64,000 nt of DNA from Marinobacter lutaoensis (GTDB lineage: Bacteria; Pseudomonadota; Gammaproteobacteria; Pseudomonadales; Oleiphilaceae), in NCBI RefSeq assembly GCF_001981305.1, contig NZ_MSCW01000009.1, positions 1 through 64,000 on the forward strand. The letters run 5' to 3'. Below the pieces are notes generated by a model. It did no database searches, had not been told where the DNA came from, and saw only the letters and a program-made list of their open reading frames with translations. Positions 9,301-17,188 of the stretch are shown here, in pieces. Within the stretch, counting starts at the first letter, position 1. The number at the start of each line of letters is the position of its first letter. The position numbers were made by a program, and so were the translations under genes.

Positions 9301-12300
9301 CGGTAATTTCCAACATTCCGTTTGGTGAATACCGGATTTACGATCCCTCGCACCCGGAACGCAAGCAGACCATCCACCATCAGTTCTTCCTCAAAGCGTT
9401 GGACAAGGTGCGGCCCGGCGGCGTGGTTGCATTTGTCACTTCCCGCTATGTCCTGGATAGCCGTGATGCGTCGGTGCGCCGGGAAATCATGGATCGCGCC
9501 CATGTCATGGGCGTGTATCGGTTGCCAAGCCAGACCTTCGACAAATCCACCGGCACACAGGTGGTGACGGATGTCGTGTTCCTTCAAAAGAAAGGTGATT
9601 TTCAGCCGAACTATGAACCCTTGGACATCTCGTCCACCGAAAGCGTGAGCGCGGAAGTTCATGGATCGACTTTGGTGGGCGAGGACGATTCGGTGTACAA
9701 GGCCGGCGACATCATGCCGCACGCCGGCAATGTGAACAGCGTGTTTGTTCGGGAGCCCGAACGGATTATCGGTAAGCTGTGTGCCGTGTCTGGCCCTACC
9801 GGCCCTACCCTGAGTGTCATTGGCGATACTGAGGATGACATTGCCAGTCAGAAAGCGCGGTACGCCGAAGCCTTCTCGTCGCTGCCCCGGAACATCGTTG
9901 ATGCGCCACGAACCACCGTGACAGCGAACGACCTTCAGAAGAAAGTTGAGCAGCGTGCCAAATCGATGGTGGATCTTGAGAAACTCCCGGGCACGTTGTC
10001 CATCAGTGTTGACGGCAAGATCATGGTGCGCGAACTCGCAGACGGTGACACGGTGCTGGTGGAAGAAACCAGTATTCCGAAGTCCATGCGTAACCGGGCA
10101 GCGGCCGCGATCCTGGCAATGGGCGCCTTGTCGGAGCTGTTGGACATGGAAGTGTCTGGCGAATTTGACGACGCCATCTTGGATGATCGACGGGCAGAAG
10201 CCCGGGCCGCATTTGACCGGTGGGAAGCCGAAGAACAGAAGGCGAAATCGGCATTTTCGAAGAAAGCCTGGCGGGTCATTCTCAACGATCCGCGGGCACA
10301 GCGAATGCGGTTTGGGGAAGTCTATGACGAACAGAACCGTCAGATTGAACGGCCGGACATCCTGTTTCAGCGTACCGTCCGACCGGTCAATGAAATTCCT
10401 CATTCGGCTGAATCTTTGGAAGAAGCGCTCAGCTTGTCGCTTGCGTACACCGCGAAGGTATCGGAAACCTATATTGCGGAACTGCTCTCCCGGGAGGATC
10501 GCGAGGTTTCTGCAGATGATGTTCGTAAGAAACTGGTCGAAAAGGGTCTCGCCTTTGTTGACCCGGTAACCGGTAATCTGGTGGAGCGCGCCGTTTACCT
10601 GTCCGGAAACCTCCGACCAAAAATCGATGCGTGCGAAGCGGTCGTCAAAACGGCACCGGAATTCCAGGTCAACCTGGACGCACTCAATGCCGCACTCCCC
10701 GAACCGCTGACTGCAAGTCAAATTAAAGTCGGTATTGACGCTTTTTGGTTGCCCCAGGATGTTCTTGAGCAGTTTATGCGCGAGGAAATGGGGATAGTGA
10801 CGACCGGCAACTGGGGCGTTGAGCCCTATTTCGATGAGCATAAACGACACTGGCGCTTGCGACCGTCAGCGTCCAGTGGTGCGCCGAGTTTGGCGGCTAT
10901 CGCCCGCAACCAGGAGCAAGTTCTCAAAAGTCGATGGGGTACTAAGCGCCGGCATGGGTTGGATTTGTTGGACAATCTGTTCACGCAAACCATCCCGAAA
11001 GTGATGGACCCCATTCCGGGTACAGATCCGACCAGGTACGAGATAAATGTCGAGGAATCCCTAAAGGCACAAAGTAAAGCGGAAGAGATTGCCGACACGT
11101 TTAGGAACTGGGTTTTCAAAGACCCTGAGCGCACCCAACGACTGGTTGATATTTATAACCACCGCTTTAATACCACAGTGCTGTATGAGCCCGATGGCTC
11201 GCACATGACATTCCCGGGCATGGCCGAAAGCTGGGTACCGCGTAAGCATCAGGCGGACTTTATCTGGCGTGCGGTGTCTGGCCCGAATGCAATGACGGCT
11301 CACCGTGTGGGCGCAGGTAAAACCTTGCAGCTCATCTCAACGGCGATTCGTGGCAAACAGCTCGGTCGGTGGAACAAGCCGATGGTGGTTGTTCCAAACC
11401 ACATGCTTGAGCAGTTCTGCAATGACGCTCAGGGCATCTATCCCAGCGCCAAAGTGCTGATGATGTCAGCGGCGGACGCCCGGGCGGACAACCGAGCCAG
11501 CTTTGCAACCAAAATCGCCATGGGCGACTGGGATCTGGTGGTCTGCACACATTCTGTTTTCGAGAAAATCAGCGTTCCCCAGCAATTCGAAGCTGAAATC
11601 ATTGCAGAGGAAATTCACCGACTCGAAATGGCCATGATGGCCAGCCAGGATGACAATCAGAAAAGAGGCGCACGACCCAAGGAAATTGAGAAGGCCAAAG
11701 CCCGCCTGGAAGAACGATTGCAACGCACGCTTGACCAGATCAAGAAAGGCAGTGAAAACGTCCTGAATATGAAGGAAATCGGCATTGACTGGATCGGTGT
11801 CGATGAAGCCCACTACTACAAGAATCTGGCGCCCGACACTGCTCAGGAAATTCCAGGGCTCTCGCGATCCGAATCCAAACGCGCCGTCAACATGCTGATC
11901 AAGTGTCAGTATTTGAACAAACTCCATGACGGCCCATTCGGTGTGGTGATGGCCACCGGAACCCCAATCAGCAACTCTATTGCTGAGCTGTATACGTTCA
12001 CCCGAATGCTGCGCCCAGACCTGCTCCTGGAAAGCGGCATCCATAATTTCAATGACTGGATGGGCCTGTTTGCCGAGGTCAAGCATGGCCTGGAGATCAA
12101 ACCCGAAGGTGGCGGTTATCAGATGAAATCACGTCTGAGCCGGTTCAAGAACCTTCCGGAGCTGGTCAAGATGGTTCGCACATTCATTGATGTGAAGACC
12201 GCAGAAGACCTCAATCTCCCAACACCGGAGATCGAACATCATCAGGCTGTCTGTGAACAGACAGAATTTATGCGTCTGTTCATGAAGTACATTGAGGCGC

Positions 12301-14039
12301 GCGCAAAAACCGTCCGTTCGCGGGATGAGGGCCCAGCCCCCGCCCAGATTCTTGCCAGAGAAATTCGGACGGCCTTACATCGTGCAAATGACAAGACCGC
12401 CTCGATTAACTCTGAGGATGATGTTGAGACCATCAGCGAGGATCAGGTGTCGCAAGACATCCTGTTGACCATTGCAACCGATGGTCGAAAAGCTGCACTC
12501 GACCCTCGACTGATTCACCCGAAATTTGAGGATCACCCGTCCTCAAAGGTGAACAAACTCATTAGCAACCTGCTAGAGATGTATCGAAAGTACGATGCAG
12601 ACAAGGCCTTACAGCTTGTGTTCTGCGATTTCTCCAGCCCGACTGGCAAAGGGATATTCAATGTTTACCAGGACGTAAAGGACAAACTCATTGCCGCCGG
12701 CATCCCGGAGGATGAAATCGCATTTATCCATGATGCGAAAACCGACAAAGCGAAAGAAGACCTGTTCGCAGCTTGTCGCCGCGGCGATGTCCGATTCCTG
12801 CTGGGAAGTACCGACAAAATGGGTGTCGGCACCAATGTGCAGGAGCGTTTGGTTGCCATCCACCAAATGGACCCGCCATGGAAGCCCAGCTCCATTGAGC
12901 AGCGTCTGGGCCGGATTGAACGCCAGGGCAATATGTTCGATAAGGCGCACAACTTTGTGTACACCACCCAGGATTCGTTCGATCTGTTTATGTGGGAAAC
13001 CAATGACCGGAAACTGAAAATGATCAATCAGGCCATGCGCCGGCCGGAAGATTGTGTTCGGGAACTGGAGGAAGATACGGAACCTGGCTATGAAGACATT
13101 CTCGCCGTCACTACCGGGAATCCGGCGATTCGCGAATTCATCTCAGTACGCTTGGAACTGGATAAACTCAAGCGCATGAAGAATTCACACATTGATGCTC
13201 AAGCGGATCTGGGGAACCGGCTAATCGAACAAGAGAAACGGATTGAAAGTATTGAAAAATACTTGCAGGGCAAGATCCACGAACGTGATGTGGTGCGCGC
13301 TAACACACCGTTGGGTCTCCATGTGAGCCAGCCGATAGCCGGACTTTGTGAGGGGCCGATGATTGTGGTGGGAGGCATTAGACCACTTGCTGATGCCTTG
13401 GAGAAACTGTGTAAATCCGCCCCCATGTATCAGGATACCATCGTGGGAACCTTTGGCGGATTGCCCGTCCTGATGAATCGCCAATCCAACAAGGTAACCT
13501 TGCTTATCAAGCGTCACGATGACACCAAGGAGCACCTGTACCGCATCGTGTTTGAGGATGATCTATATGGAAAAGGCGTCCATGACGAACCCGAAGATCA
13601 CTTTGCTGAGGCCGCTAAAACTCTGGTCCGTTATGTCCGCAAAATTGGCCAATCCAACGGCGTAGAGAAGACCGAAGAAGCCCTCGCAATAGCAAAATTG
13701 AATCTTCAAAAAATCCGAGAAGACTATGGGCGCCCGTTTGCCTATGAAGCGGAATTGGAGAGCTGCAAAAAGCGCTTTGAGAATCTATCCGCCCAAGTCG
13801 GTGACGCGCTCAGCGAAAAGGGCCAGCTCGATCCTGCACCGTTGGTTGCCTTTGCGAAAGAAATTGTGCGTCAAACCGGAAACTACCACTACCTGCTAGA
13901 CATAGCCCAAGAAACTATGCCGAAAAGTGGGGCGTTGATTGTTGATGCGAATGGTCTACCGACGAACGATGACGAGGATTTGCTGGGCTTTATTGATGAC
14001 GAAAAAGACGATCACGAACAGATCATGAGAACCGGATGA
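6309..14039 (+). CDS. DarB-like DNA methylase/helicase giant protein, 2576 aa
   Basis: Resembles the large methylase-helicase proteins of phages and conjugative elements (P1 DarB anti-restriction family). Residues 1-540: unrecognised N-terminal region. About 540-825: Gly/Ala/Ser/Asp/Arg-rich disordered linker that overlaps a nested gene. About 826-1150: N6-adenine methyltransferase with YSGFGGI, the SAM-binding LEPSCGIGNF near 934 and catalytic SNIPFGEY near 1000. About 1600-2330: superfamily 2 helicase with HRVGAGKT near 1666, VDEAHYYKN near 1831, GTPISNS near 1884 and QRLGRIERQG near 2198. C-terminus helical. VNLDALNSALP occurs near residue 140 and nearly again (VNLDALNAALP) near 1457, hinting at a duplicated segment. 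Expected role: protecting or processing DNA entering a recipient. NIPF in place of NPPF leaves methylation activity uncertain. Confidence 0.85.
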   Translation: MAIPTLTWMNLSSYNLVAQVAQDKNGNSILLLRPINPQEQATVSTRRAELLNDRLTKITDQVGRQRLSTRILQGSINAIVGSMVNTPAKMSVFLKKVFPKATPVEMTVDQIRQFDFIRKKAMKLAEAERVSADAPVNLDALNSALPDGLLVNYRETDQKRGSLVIKVENVMTPLAIVMLDTGLDSLTNEKLWTNHIKEAVSQYFQDRETSDREQIALRQQAIQKIQDSRPLTFWESEILSLENQFLKNWLSKSSLDDQDPTEDATYSLDDLISLRKTLQAKLDAQGQVLDDRLVSRIKQVDQAIAELEADTQDAAASGDGVSLGWDNVQHDDDLSDLGAIGYTVDGEPLFEDERGVRFKQRGGVRLMETVRLIPSASGTKVEPANRNWEWLTFDEAMDDDRDELLLAHRVRAVYNLRYGDLHDEQRSWKGLTIRHDGQTHQVAVRPAKEKGHLHMVTLYVHKPASSSGSPALFSNLLRITETGDDQVLVDQPGRKADRATLKIWASLGLSLPTDAPEDSITLFESIQSELDYEELEETQYGRRNGREDADRAGNDSGSGLAADAEEHADGVSAGGGSRGVPERGGDVAGGDGVDVSTPVADRNESGESDGRSDREPGQRSDTEDGQRATGDQQGPSLHAGLAAQGTTGGGGNGTAARIGGADRAGSDTAAHSGVADRDGDSAGIFGQPAGASETALAQESVAQRSAGGSGGSAAGLSDEADGASGEDRAAVSGAVPGTGGTDRSVAGQPANADSTRAAQQDSGSSVPAGEGADSPADATGNRGGTHAGRADRGDRERDEPVVRDEVLESISRDAELEQRTPAQRLKDNLAALRLRAELRNSGQDQPSDEDRAILARYSGFGGIHAQLFGGTYGVPNYVKDANLQFQDFVRDKILTDEEFQQIKRTILNAHYTHSGVIEPMWEALDRMGVDLGRVLEPSCGIGNFRTYMPESVRRKVRSFTGVELDALTADLARLVHKDAHIIHSGFEKTTFPDDFFDTVISNIPFGEYRIYDPSHPERKQTIHHQFFLKALDKVRPGGVVAFVTSRYVLDSRDASVRREIMDRAHVMGVYRLPSQTFDKSTGTQVVTDVVFLQKKGDFQPNYEPLDISSTESVSAEVHGSTLVGEDDSVYKAGDIMPHAGNVNSVFVREPERIIGKLCAVSGPTGPTLSVIGDTEDDIASQKARYAEAFSSLPRNIVDAPRTTVTANDLQKKVEQRAKSMVDLEKLPGTLSISVDGKIMVRELADGDTVLVEETSIPKSMRNRAAAAILAMGALSELLDMEVSGEFDDAILDDRRAEARAAFDRWEAEEQKAKSAFSKKAWRVILNDPRAQRMRFGEVYDEQNRQIERPDILFQRTVRPVNEIPHSAESLEEALSLSLAYTAKVSETYIAELLSREDREVSADDVRKKLVEKGLAFVDPVTGNLVERAVYLSGNLRPKIDACEAVVKTAPEFQVNLDALNAALPEPLTASQIKVGIDAFWLPQDVLEQFMREEMGIVTTGNWGVEPYFDEHKRHWRLRPSASSGAPSLAAIARNQEQVLKSRWGTKRRHGLDLLDNLFTQTIPKVMDPIPGTDPTRYEINVEESLKAQSKAEEIADTFRNWVFKDPERTQRLVDIYNHRFNTTVLYEPDGSHMTFPGMAESWVPRKHQADFIWRAVSGPNAMTAHRVGAGKTLQLISTAIRGKQLGRWNKPMVVVPNHMLEQFCNDAQGIYPSAKVLMMSAADARADNRASFATKIAMGDWDLVVCTHSVFEKISVPQQFEAEIIAEEIHRLEMAMMASQDDNQKRGARPKEIEKAKARLEERLQRTLDQIKKGSENVLNMKEIGIDWIGVDEAHYYKNLAPDTAQEIPGLSRSESKRAVNMLIKCQYLNKLHDGPFGVVMATGTPISNSIAELYTFTRMLRPDLLLESGIHNFNDWMGLFAEVKHGLEIKPEGGGYQMKSRLSRFKNLPELVKMVRTFIDVKTAEDLNLPTPEIEHHQAVCEQTEFMRLFMKYIEARAKTVRSRDEGPAPAQILAREIRTALHRANDKTASINSEDDVETISEDQVSQDILLTIATDGRKAALDPRLIHPKFEDHPSSKVNKLISNLLEMYRKYDADKALQLVFCDFSSPTGKGIFNVYQDVKDKLIAAGIPEDEIAFIHDAKTDKAKEDLFAACRRGDVRFLLGSTDKMGVGTNVQERLVAIHQMDPPWKPSSIEQRLGRIERQGNMFDKAHNFVYTTQDSFDLFMWETNDRKLKMINQAMRRPEDCVRELEEDTEPGYEDILAVTTGNPAIREFISVRLELDKLKRMKNSHIDAQADLGNRLIEQEKRIESIEKYLQGKIHERDVVRANTPLGLHVSQPIAGLCEGPMIVVGGIRPLADALEKLCKSAPMYQDTIVGTFGGLPVLMNRQSNKVTLLIKRHDDTKEHLYRIVFEDDLYGKGVHDEPEDHFAEAAKTLVRYVRKIGQSNGVEKTEEALAIAKLNLQKIREDYGRPFAYEAELESCKKRFENLSAQVGDALSEKGQLDPAPLVAFAKEIVRQTGNYHYLLDIAQETMPKSGALIVDANGLPTNDDEDLLGFIDDEKDDHEQIMRTG
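7914..7919 (+). promoter_or_regulatory. Internal Shine-Dalgarno for the nested gene
   Basis: GAGGAG lies seven bases before the ATG at 7927, an ideal spacing, although it falls inside the reading frame of the giant gene. It decides the start of the nested gene over an in-frame ATG at 7876, which has no such signal. Confidence 0.6.
7927..8784 (+). CDS. Nested (overprinted) gene inside the methylase/helicase gene, 285 aa
   Basis: This frame is +1 relative to the giant gene and lies wholly within it. The product looks like a normal folded helical protein: balanced composition, Trp, Phe, Tyr and Leu at regular spacing, amphipathic helices (LIERVMTAVQALPQ, LDSLLAHLKQHWL, YLAPFLVLVGLIEALLDS). The giant gene's own frame over the same bases encodes 286 residues almost free of aromatics and Ile. 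The start has a well-spaced GAGGAG; the stop overlaps the first codons of the conserved methylase region. No family is recognised. Codons end largely in G or C. Either the nested gene arose inside the linker, or a former separate gene was captured when a stop was lost. Not proven expressed. Confidence 0.65.
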   Translation: MAGEMDVKTLIERVMTAVQALPQTPKNMPTACPLAEEVEGCLSAAETWLEETALTFQLQWLTGTNPGNLMDGAIANRVSAATLKMAKEQPGISKARAYMLDWLHKGQLAAEEMGLLHGSEAPTERDLTPLHIPASQTETEIQQVFLDSLLAHLKQHWLKNPLLNGALADLADRRPAYLMKLMEHPEKTEQLYLAPFLVLVGLIEALLDSRQMQIRHELLSKIQDLRYRPVKERIRLQTQLETEAAHMLGEQIGGIVNATNPLFEMKSLNPLAETLNLNSVLPLNA

Positions 14040-14048
14040 GCACAGTTG

Positions 14049-14070
14049 CGTCCGCCCTTGTTGGCGGACG
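14049..14070 (+). terminator. Hairpin after the giant gene
   Basis: An 8-bp perfect stem (CGTCCGCC at 14049-14056 with GGCGGACG at 14063-14070) with a 6-base loop, placed directly after the stop. There is no T tract, so it may be an mRNA 3' stabiliser or attenuator rather than a full terminator. Confidence 0.4.
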
Positions 14071-14117
14071 TTACAATGATCTGGACCTTCTGACAGCCGC
14101 AGACAGGAATGATGACA

Positions 14118-14879
14118 ATGCCGGAAGAGACTTTTGAGAATGGGCTTGAGCGGGGATATCCGATCCATGTGAGCCCGGATGCGTTTATTGCGACCGCCGA
14201 GCAGATGCTCCGTATTCGCGCCGCCAATCGTGGTATCCGGGAAGTAGCCATAAAAGATGCAAACGTGCCTATTGCCGGAGCCTTCCGGCACGATACCTTG
14301 ATGCCGGTCATGGTCGATTACATGAACGCAGTGATCCTCCCGCACTCGGAGTTGAAGTTTGAGTCGGCGATGAACGACGAGGTAACGGCACGGGTCGCTG
14401 CAGGCATGGCTGCCGAACAGCGCCGGGAACCCGAAGTTAAGGATGTTCTGGCCGCCAGCGAGATGGTGTCCGAGCACCTGACAAAGACGCCTTTGTATAA
14501 TGCCGAAAGCGAGGCTGGCGGACTGGGCGTGGAGACACGGCTCCGAACCTATGCCAGCACTCCCCTTTCCGTCACTTTGCTCATACTGGATACCGCGCTG
14601 GAATCTGCACATACGCTCTCAATGCGCCACCAGCAGTCCTCTCTGGGCATCGCCGAACCGGACGTGCTTGATCTGACCCCTGTGTGCGAGCTTCTCTCGG
14701 CGCTGCCAGTCGCAGAACGCCTTGTAAGTATCCCCGAACGGCTACAGCGGGAAATCGACCGGGTACTCCGTTCCGAAACCGCGGAGCCCACAGAGAATAC
14801 CTACGACGCGCTGGACGCGACCTTGAGTCACCAAGACCATAATATCGTGCCGCCCGGCGCCAGCAACGGGATGGAGTGA
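14118..14879 (+). CDS. Hypothetical protein, 253 aa
   Basis: Function unknown. ATG codons at 14109 and 14112 are in frame, but AGGA at 14105-14108 fits the ATG at 14118 best. The protein is soluble and mainly helical, with no recognised motif. It ends 4 bases before the next gene, so both are surely one transcript; the pair separates the giant gene from the T4SS genes. Confidence 0.72.
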   Translation: MPEETFENGLERGYPIHVSPDAFIATAEQMLRIRAANRGIREVAIKDANVPIAGAFRHDTLMPVMVDYMNAVILPHSELKFESAMNDEVTARVAAGMAAEQRREPEVKDVLAASEMVSEHLTKTPLYNAESEAGGLGVETRLRTYASTPLSVTLLILDTALESAHTLSMRHQQSSLGIAEPDVLDLTPVCELLSALPVAERLVSIPERLQREIDRVLRSETAEPTENTYDALDATLSHQDHNIVPPGASNGME

Positions 14880-14883
14880 TGCG

Positions 14884-15768
14884 ATGACATTTAATGTTTT
14901 CGATGCCGTTCAGCAACAGAACGAACAAATGCGCCAGCAGGAGCTGAACAAGCAAGCGGCCAAGACCGCTGCCCTGGCCGCCTTGCCAGTCATACGAACC
15001 ATTTCAAAAGTGCTGGCAGCGTCTTTGAACGGTGAAACAATCAAAGACCCCAAGGGGACGGAACAGCGGGCCAAGGCCTTGCTGGACACCATCGGAGAAC
15101 AATCGCTTGCGCTTTATGAGAAGCTCGGCAGTGTGAATGATAAACGCATTCTGCCCTCTATCACGGGGTCTGTGACCACGGTTCTGCAGAGCCTATATCG
15201 AAGTAACGGTGAAGCGGCTCTGGACGTTGATGTCGCTTCCCTGTTGGCAGAGGGGGCAAAACTGCCAGGCATTTGGAAGGATGAGCAGGTTGGCGATGAT
15301 CTGGGGTCGCTACCGTTCCGGCGTACCATCGCGATGATGCAGTCCATGAGCCCGTTGATGGCAGCTTACCAGCGATTCGACTTCTATCAGCACAATAACC
15401 GCCAGCAAGTCCTGTCTGACCTTCAAAACATGCTCTGGACGACTGTTGACAAGTCATTGCAGTCTCATCCGGTCGTTGCGCAAATGGCGGAACCCGAAGT
15501 GGAAATGCTCAGGCGAAACCTCTTGTTGCGCAGTGGTGAGCTGTTGGCGGCGGCCTGGGACAACCAAGCGGAAATAGCAAAAGCACACATAGCCGAATGC
15601 ACGACCGATGAGCGCCGGGCGTACAAAGCGAATGGATACCCAATTGATTCGGTGGTGGAAGAATTTGAGAGTGCTTACCTTATGCTGGAACAGTCTCTGG
15701 ATACCACGCTGAGCAGCCAGTATGTGCTGCCCGACGCGGACGAAAACCCTTCCCCCTCCCCGGCCTGA
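14884..15768 (+). CDS. Hypothetical helical protein, 294 aa
   Basis: Unknown. The N-terminal 35 residues are Gln/Lys/Ala-rich and likely coiled coil (QQQNEQMRQQELNKQ). The rest is helical without membrane segments. The tail ends in a Pro/Ser run (NPSPSPA). It is translationally close to the preceding gene (4 bp gap) and convergent with the membrane genes on the minus strand. Confidence 0.72.
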   Translation: MTFNVFDAVQQQNEQMRQQELNKQAAKTAALAALPVIRTISKVLAASLNGETIKDPKGTEQRAKALLDTIGEQSLALYEKLGSVNDKRILPSITGSVTTVLQSLYRSNGEAALDVDVASLLAEGAKLPGIWKDEQVGDDLGSLPFRRTIAMMQSMSPLMAAYQRFDFYQHNNRQQVLSDLQNMLWTTVDKSLQSHPVVAQMAEPEVEMLRRNLLLRSGELLAAAWDNQAEIAKAHIAECTTDERRAYKANGYPIDSVVEEFESAYLMLEQSLDTTLSSQYVLPDADENPSPSPA

Positions 15769-15786
15769 CCGCCGCGACGTACCGCG

Positions 15787-16032
15787 TTAAATCACGAACC
15801 GCTTGCCTCGGGAGCGCAAAGCGCGACCGGGGCTGTCGTCCAATAAGCGTAAGCGCCATTGGCGGCGAATGAACGCGACTTCAACTCCGCATGAAGCGGC
15901 CCCCAACAAGACAACGCTCACTTCCGTCAGCCACACCGACATCCACATGTTAAAGGCCCATTGAGGCCACGTAATCCTGCTCGACTCGATCGTTAGAGGT
16001 ACAACCGTTGCCGGCAAGCATTCAAGCGCCAC
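15787..16032 (-). CDS. Small membrane protein, 81 aa
   Basis: Starts with GTG and overlaps the end of the upstream minus-strand gene by 40 bases, which suggests coupled translation. One likely membrane helix (about residues 26-50, MWMSVWLTEVSVVLLGAASC) is followed by a basic tail, giving a cytoplasmic C-terminus by the positive-inside rule. Family not recognised. Confidence 0.5.
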   Translation of the reverse strand: MALECLPATVVPLTIESSRITWPQWAFNMWMSVWLTEVSVVLLGAASCGVEVAFIRRQWRLRLLDDSPGRALRSRGKRFVI

Positions 16033-16541
16033 AACACCGGCAGAGATAGCACGGCGAGGACAAGGTACGACATAGGAGCATTGACAACAGGAAAGAACAG
16101 AAATGGCTTGGTGTCTCTTACAACCACCTGATACAACGCCGAGACGAGACTAGGCAAATGGGCGAGCAGCGCAAAATGGAGCAGATGAAAGGCGGCTATT
16201 GTGAACGCGGTACGTCGCACAGAGTGATCACGCAGAAACATGGATGGAAAAGGGACGCGCTTGGTAAGCCCATACATTTGGATAGCATCGAGCATCAAGC
16301 GCAAGGAGACATAGGTTCCGGCCAGCGCCCACCACAAAGCCACGACGGATAGCTCCCGCCATCGTGGATGTCGCGAGAGAGCATCAACACAATACGCCGC
16401 AGGTTCCGGGGAGAGAAAGCACAAGGCAGCGCCCAAAAAAGGTTCCAGCCATATCACAACGGAGCCCGCAAAGAACACCAAGGCCAGAACGCCCAATGCG
16501 ATGCTGCTTATGCACAACGTGTGCTGTCCGGTTGGATGCAT
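15993..16541 (-). CDS. Polytopic membrane protein, 182 aa
   Basis: Four or five hydrophobic helices are visible, beginning with ISSIALGVLALVFFAGSVVI near residue 12 and ending with YLVLAVLSLPVLW near 160. No enzyme motif and no known family recognised. With the 81-residue gene it forms a two-gene minus-strand unit set between plus-strand T4SS genes, so it may be an accessory of the conjugation apparatus, which is inference. Confidence 0.65.
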   Translation of the reverse strand: MHPTGQHTLCISSIALGVLALVFFAGSVVIWLEPFLGAALCFLSPEPAAYCVDALSRHPRWRELSVVALWWALAGTYVSLRLMLDAIQMYGLTKRVPFPSMFLRDHSVRRTAFTIAAFHLLHFALLAHLPSLVSALYQVVVRDTKPFLFFPVVNAPMSYLVLAVLSLPVLWRLNACRQRLYL

Positions 16542-16699
16542 GATTGATTTTCCCTGCTACCGATCACCGACTCTGAATTTGGCTGCACGGCGTTTGAGCG
16601 ACTATGCACTACAGTCAGATCCTCGTCGTTATACTTTGATATTCCATGTGAAATGGTAAACGAATTTCTGACAAGTAAGTGTAATCGAGCAAGAACACC

Positions 16700-17188
16700 G
16701 TGTTTGACTTACCACCACCCCCAATGGTGCCCGCCGATGCGCCGCCGGAGATGATTCAGCGACTTGAGCAACCGACACCGCTAAGTCGGGAATGCCTTGA
16801 GCGGGTATCGCGCACTTACGAGGTACACCCAGTCATTCTCTCGTTGATAGCGCGGGTTGAAGGCGGCTGGACGGGTGCAAAGATCGCAAACAAAGATGGC
16901 ACCTACGATTTGGGCCTGATGCAGATCAACACGATTCACCTCGAATTCTTGAAGAACTACGGGATCACTGAAGAGATGCTTCGCAATAACGACTGCATCA
17001 ATCTTGGCTTTGCTGCTTACTACGTCCGGAAAGTCACGACGAATCAAACGGCCGCGAACGCTTATGAGTACCTCCGCGCAATCGCGCGGTATCACTCGAA
17101 AAACGAGCCTCATCGGACCGTCTACGCGGACAAACTGATGGCCGAGTGGGAAAACGTGTCAAAAGCAATGAGTACAGGGGGTGAGTGA
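16700..17188 (+). CDS. Lytic transglycosylase (SLT domain), T4SS-associated
   Basis: Soluble lytic transglycosylase fold, 162 residues. The likely catalytic Glu is E54 in ARVEGG, followed by GLMQIN (about 72-77) and the Asn/Tyr-rich C-terminal region (AIARYHSKN) typical of VirB1/PilT-like enzymes. It would cut peptidoglycan to let the secretion channel through. The GTG start gives no clear signal peptide, so export could use the channel itself or the start may be misread. It ends at 17188, overlapping the DotM start, so the two are coupled. Assignment is strong. Confidence 0.85.
   Translation: MFDLPPPPMVPADAPPEMIQRLEQPTPLSRECLERVSRTYEVHPVILSLIARVEGGWTGAKIANKDGTYDLGLMQINTIHLEFLKNYGITEEMLRNNDCINLGFAAYYVRKVTTNQTAANAYEYLRAIARYHSKNEPHRTVYADKLMAEWENVSKAMSTGGE

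Noticed and set aside
8592..10850. A 752-residue open frame on the minus strand opposite the methylase/helicase gene
   Set aside because: It is antisense to conserved methylase motifs, lacks any motif or ribosome-binding site, is rich in His, Arg, Gln and Phe as expected of a mirror frame of RNY codons, and would need a promoter inside the gene.
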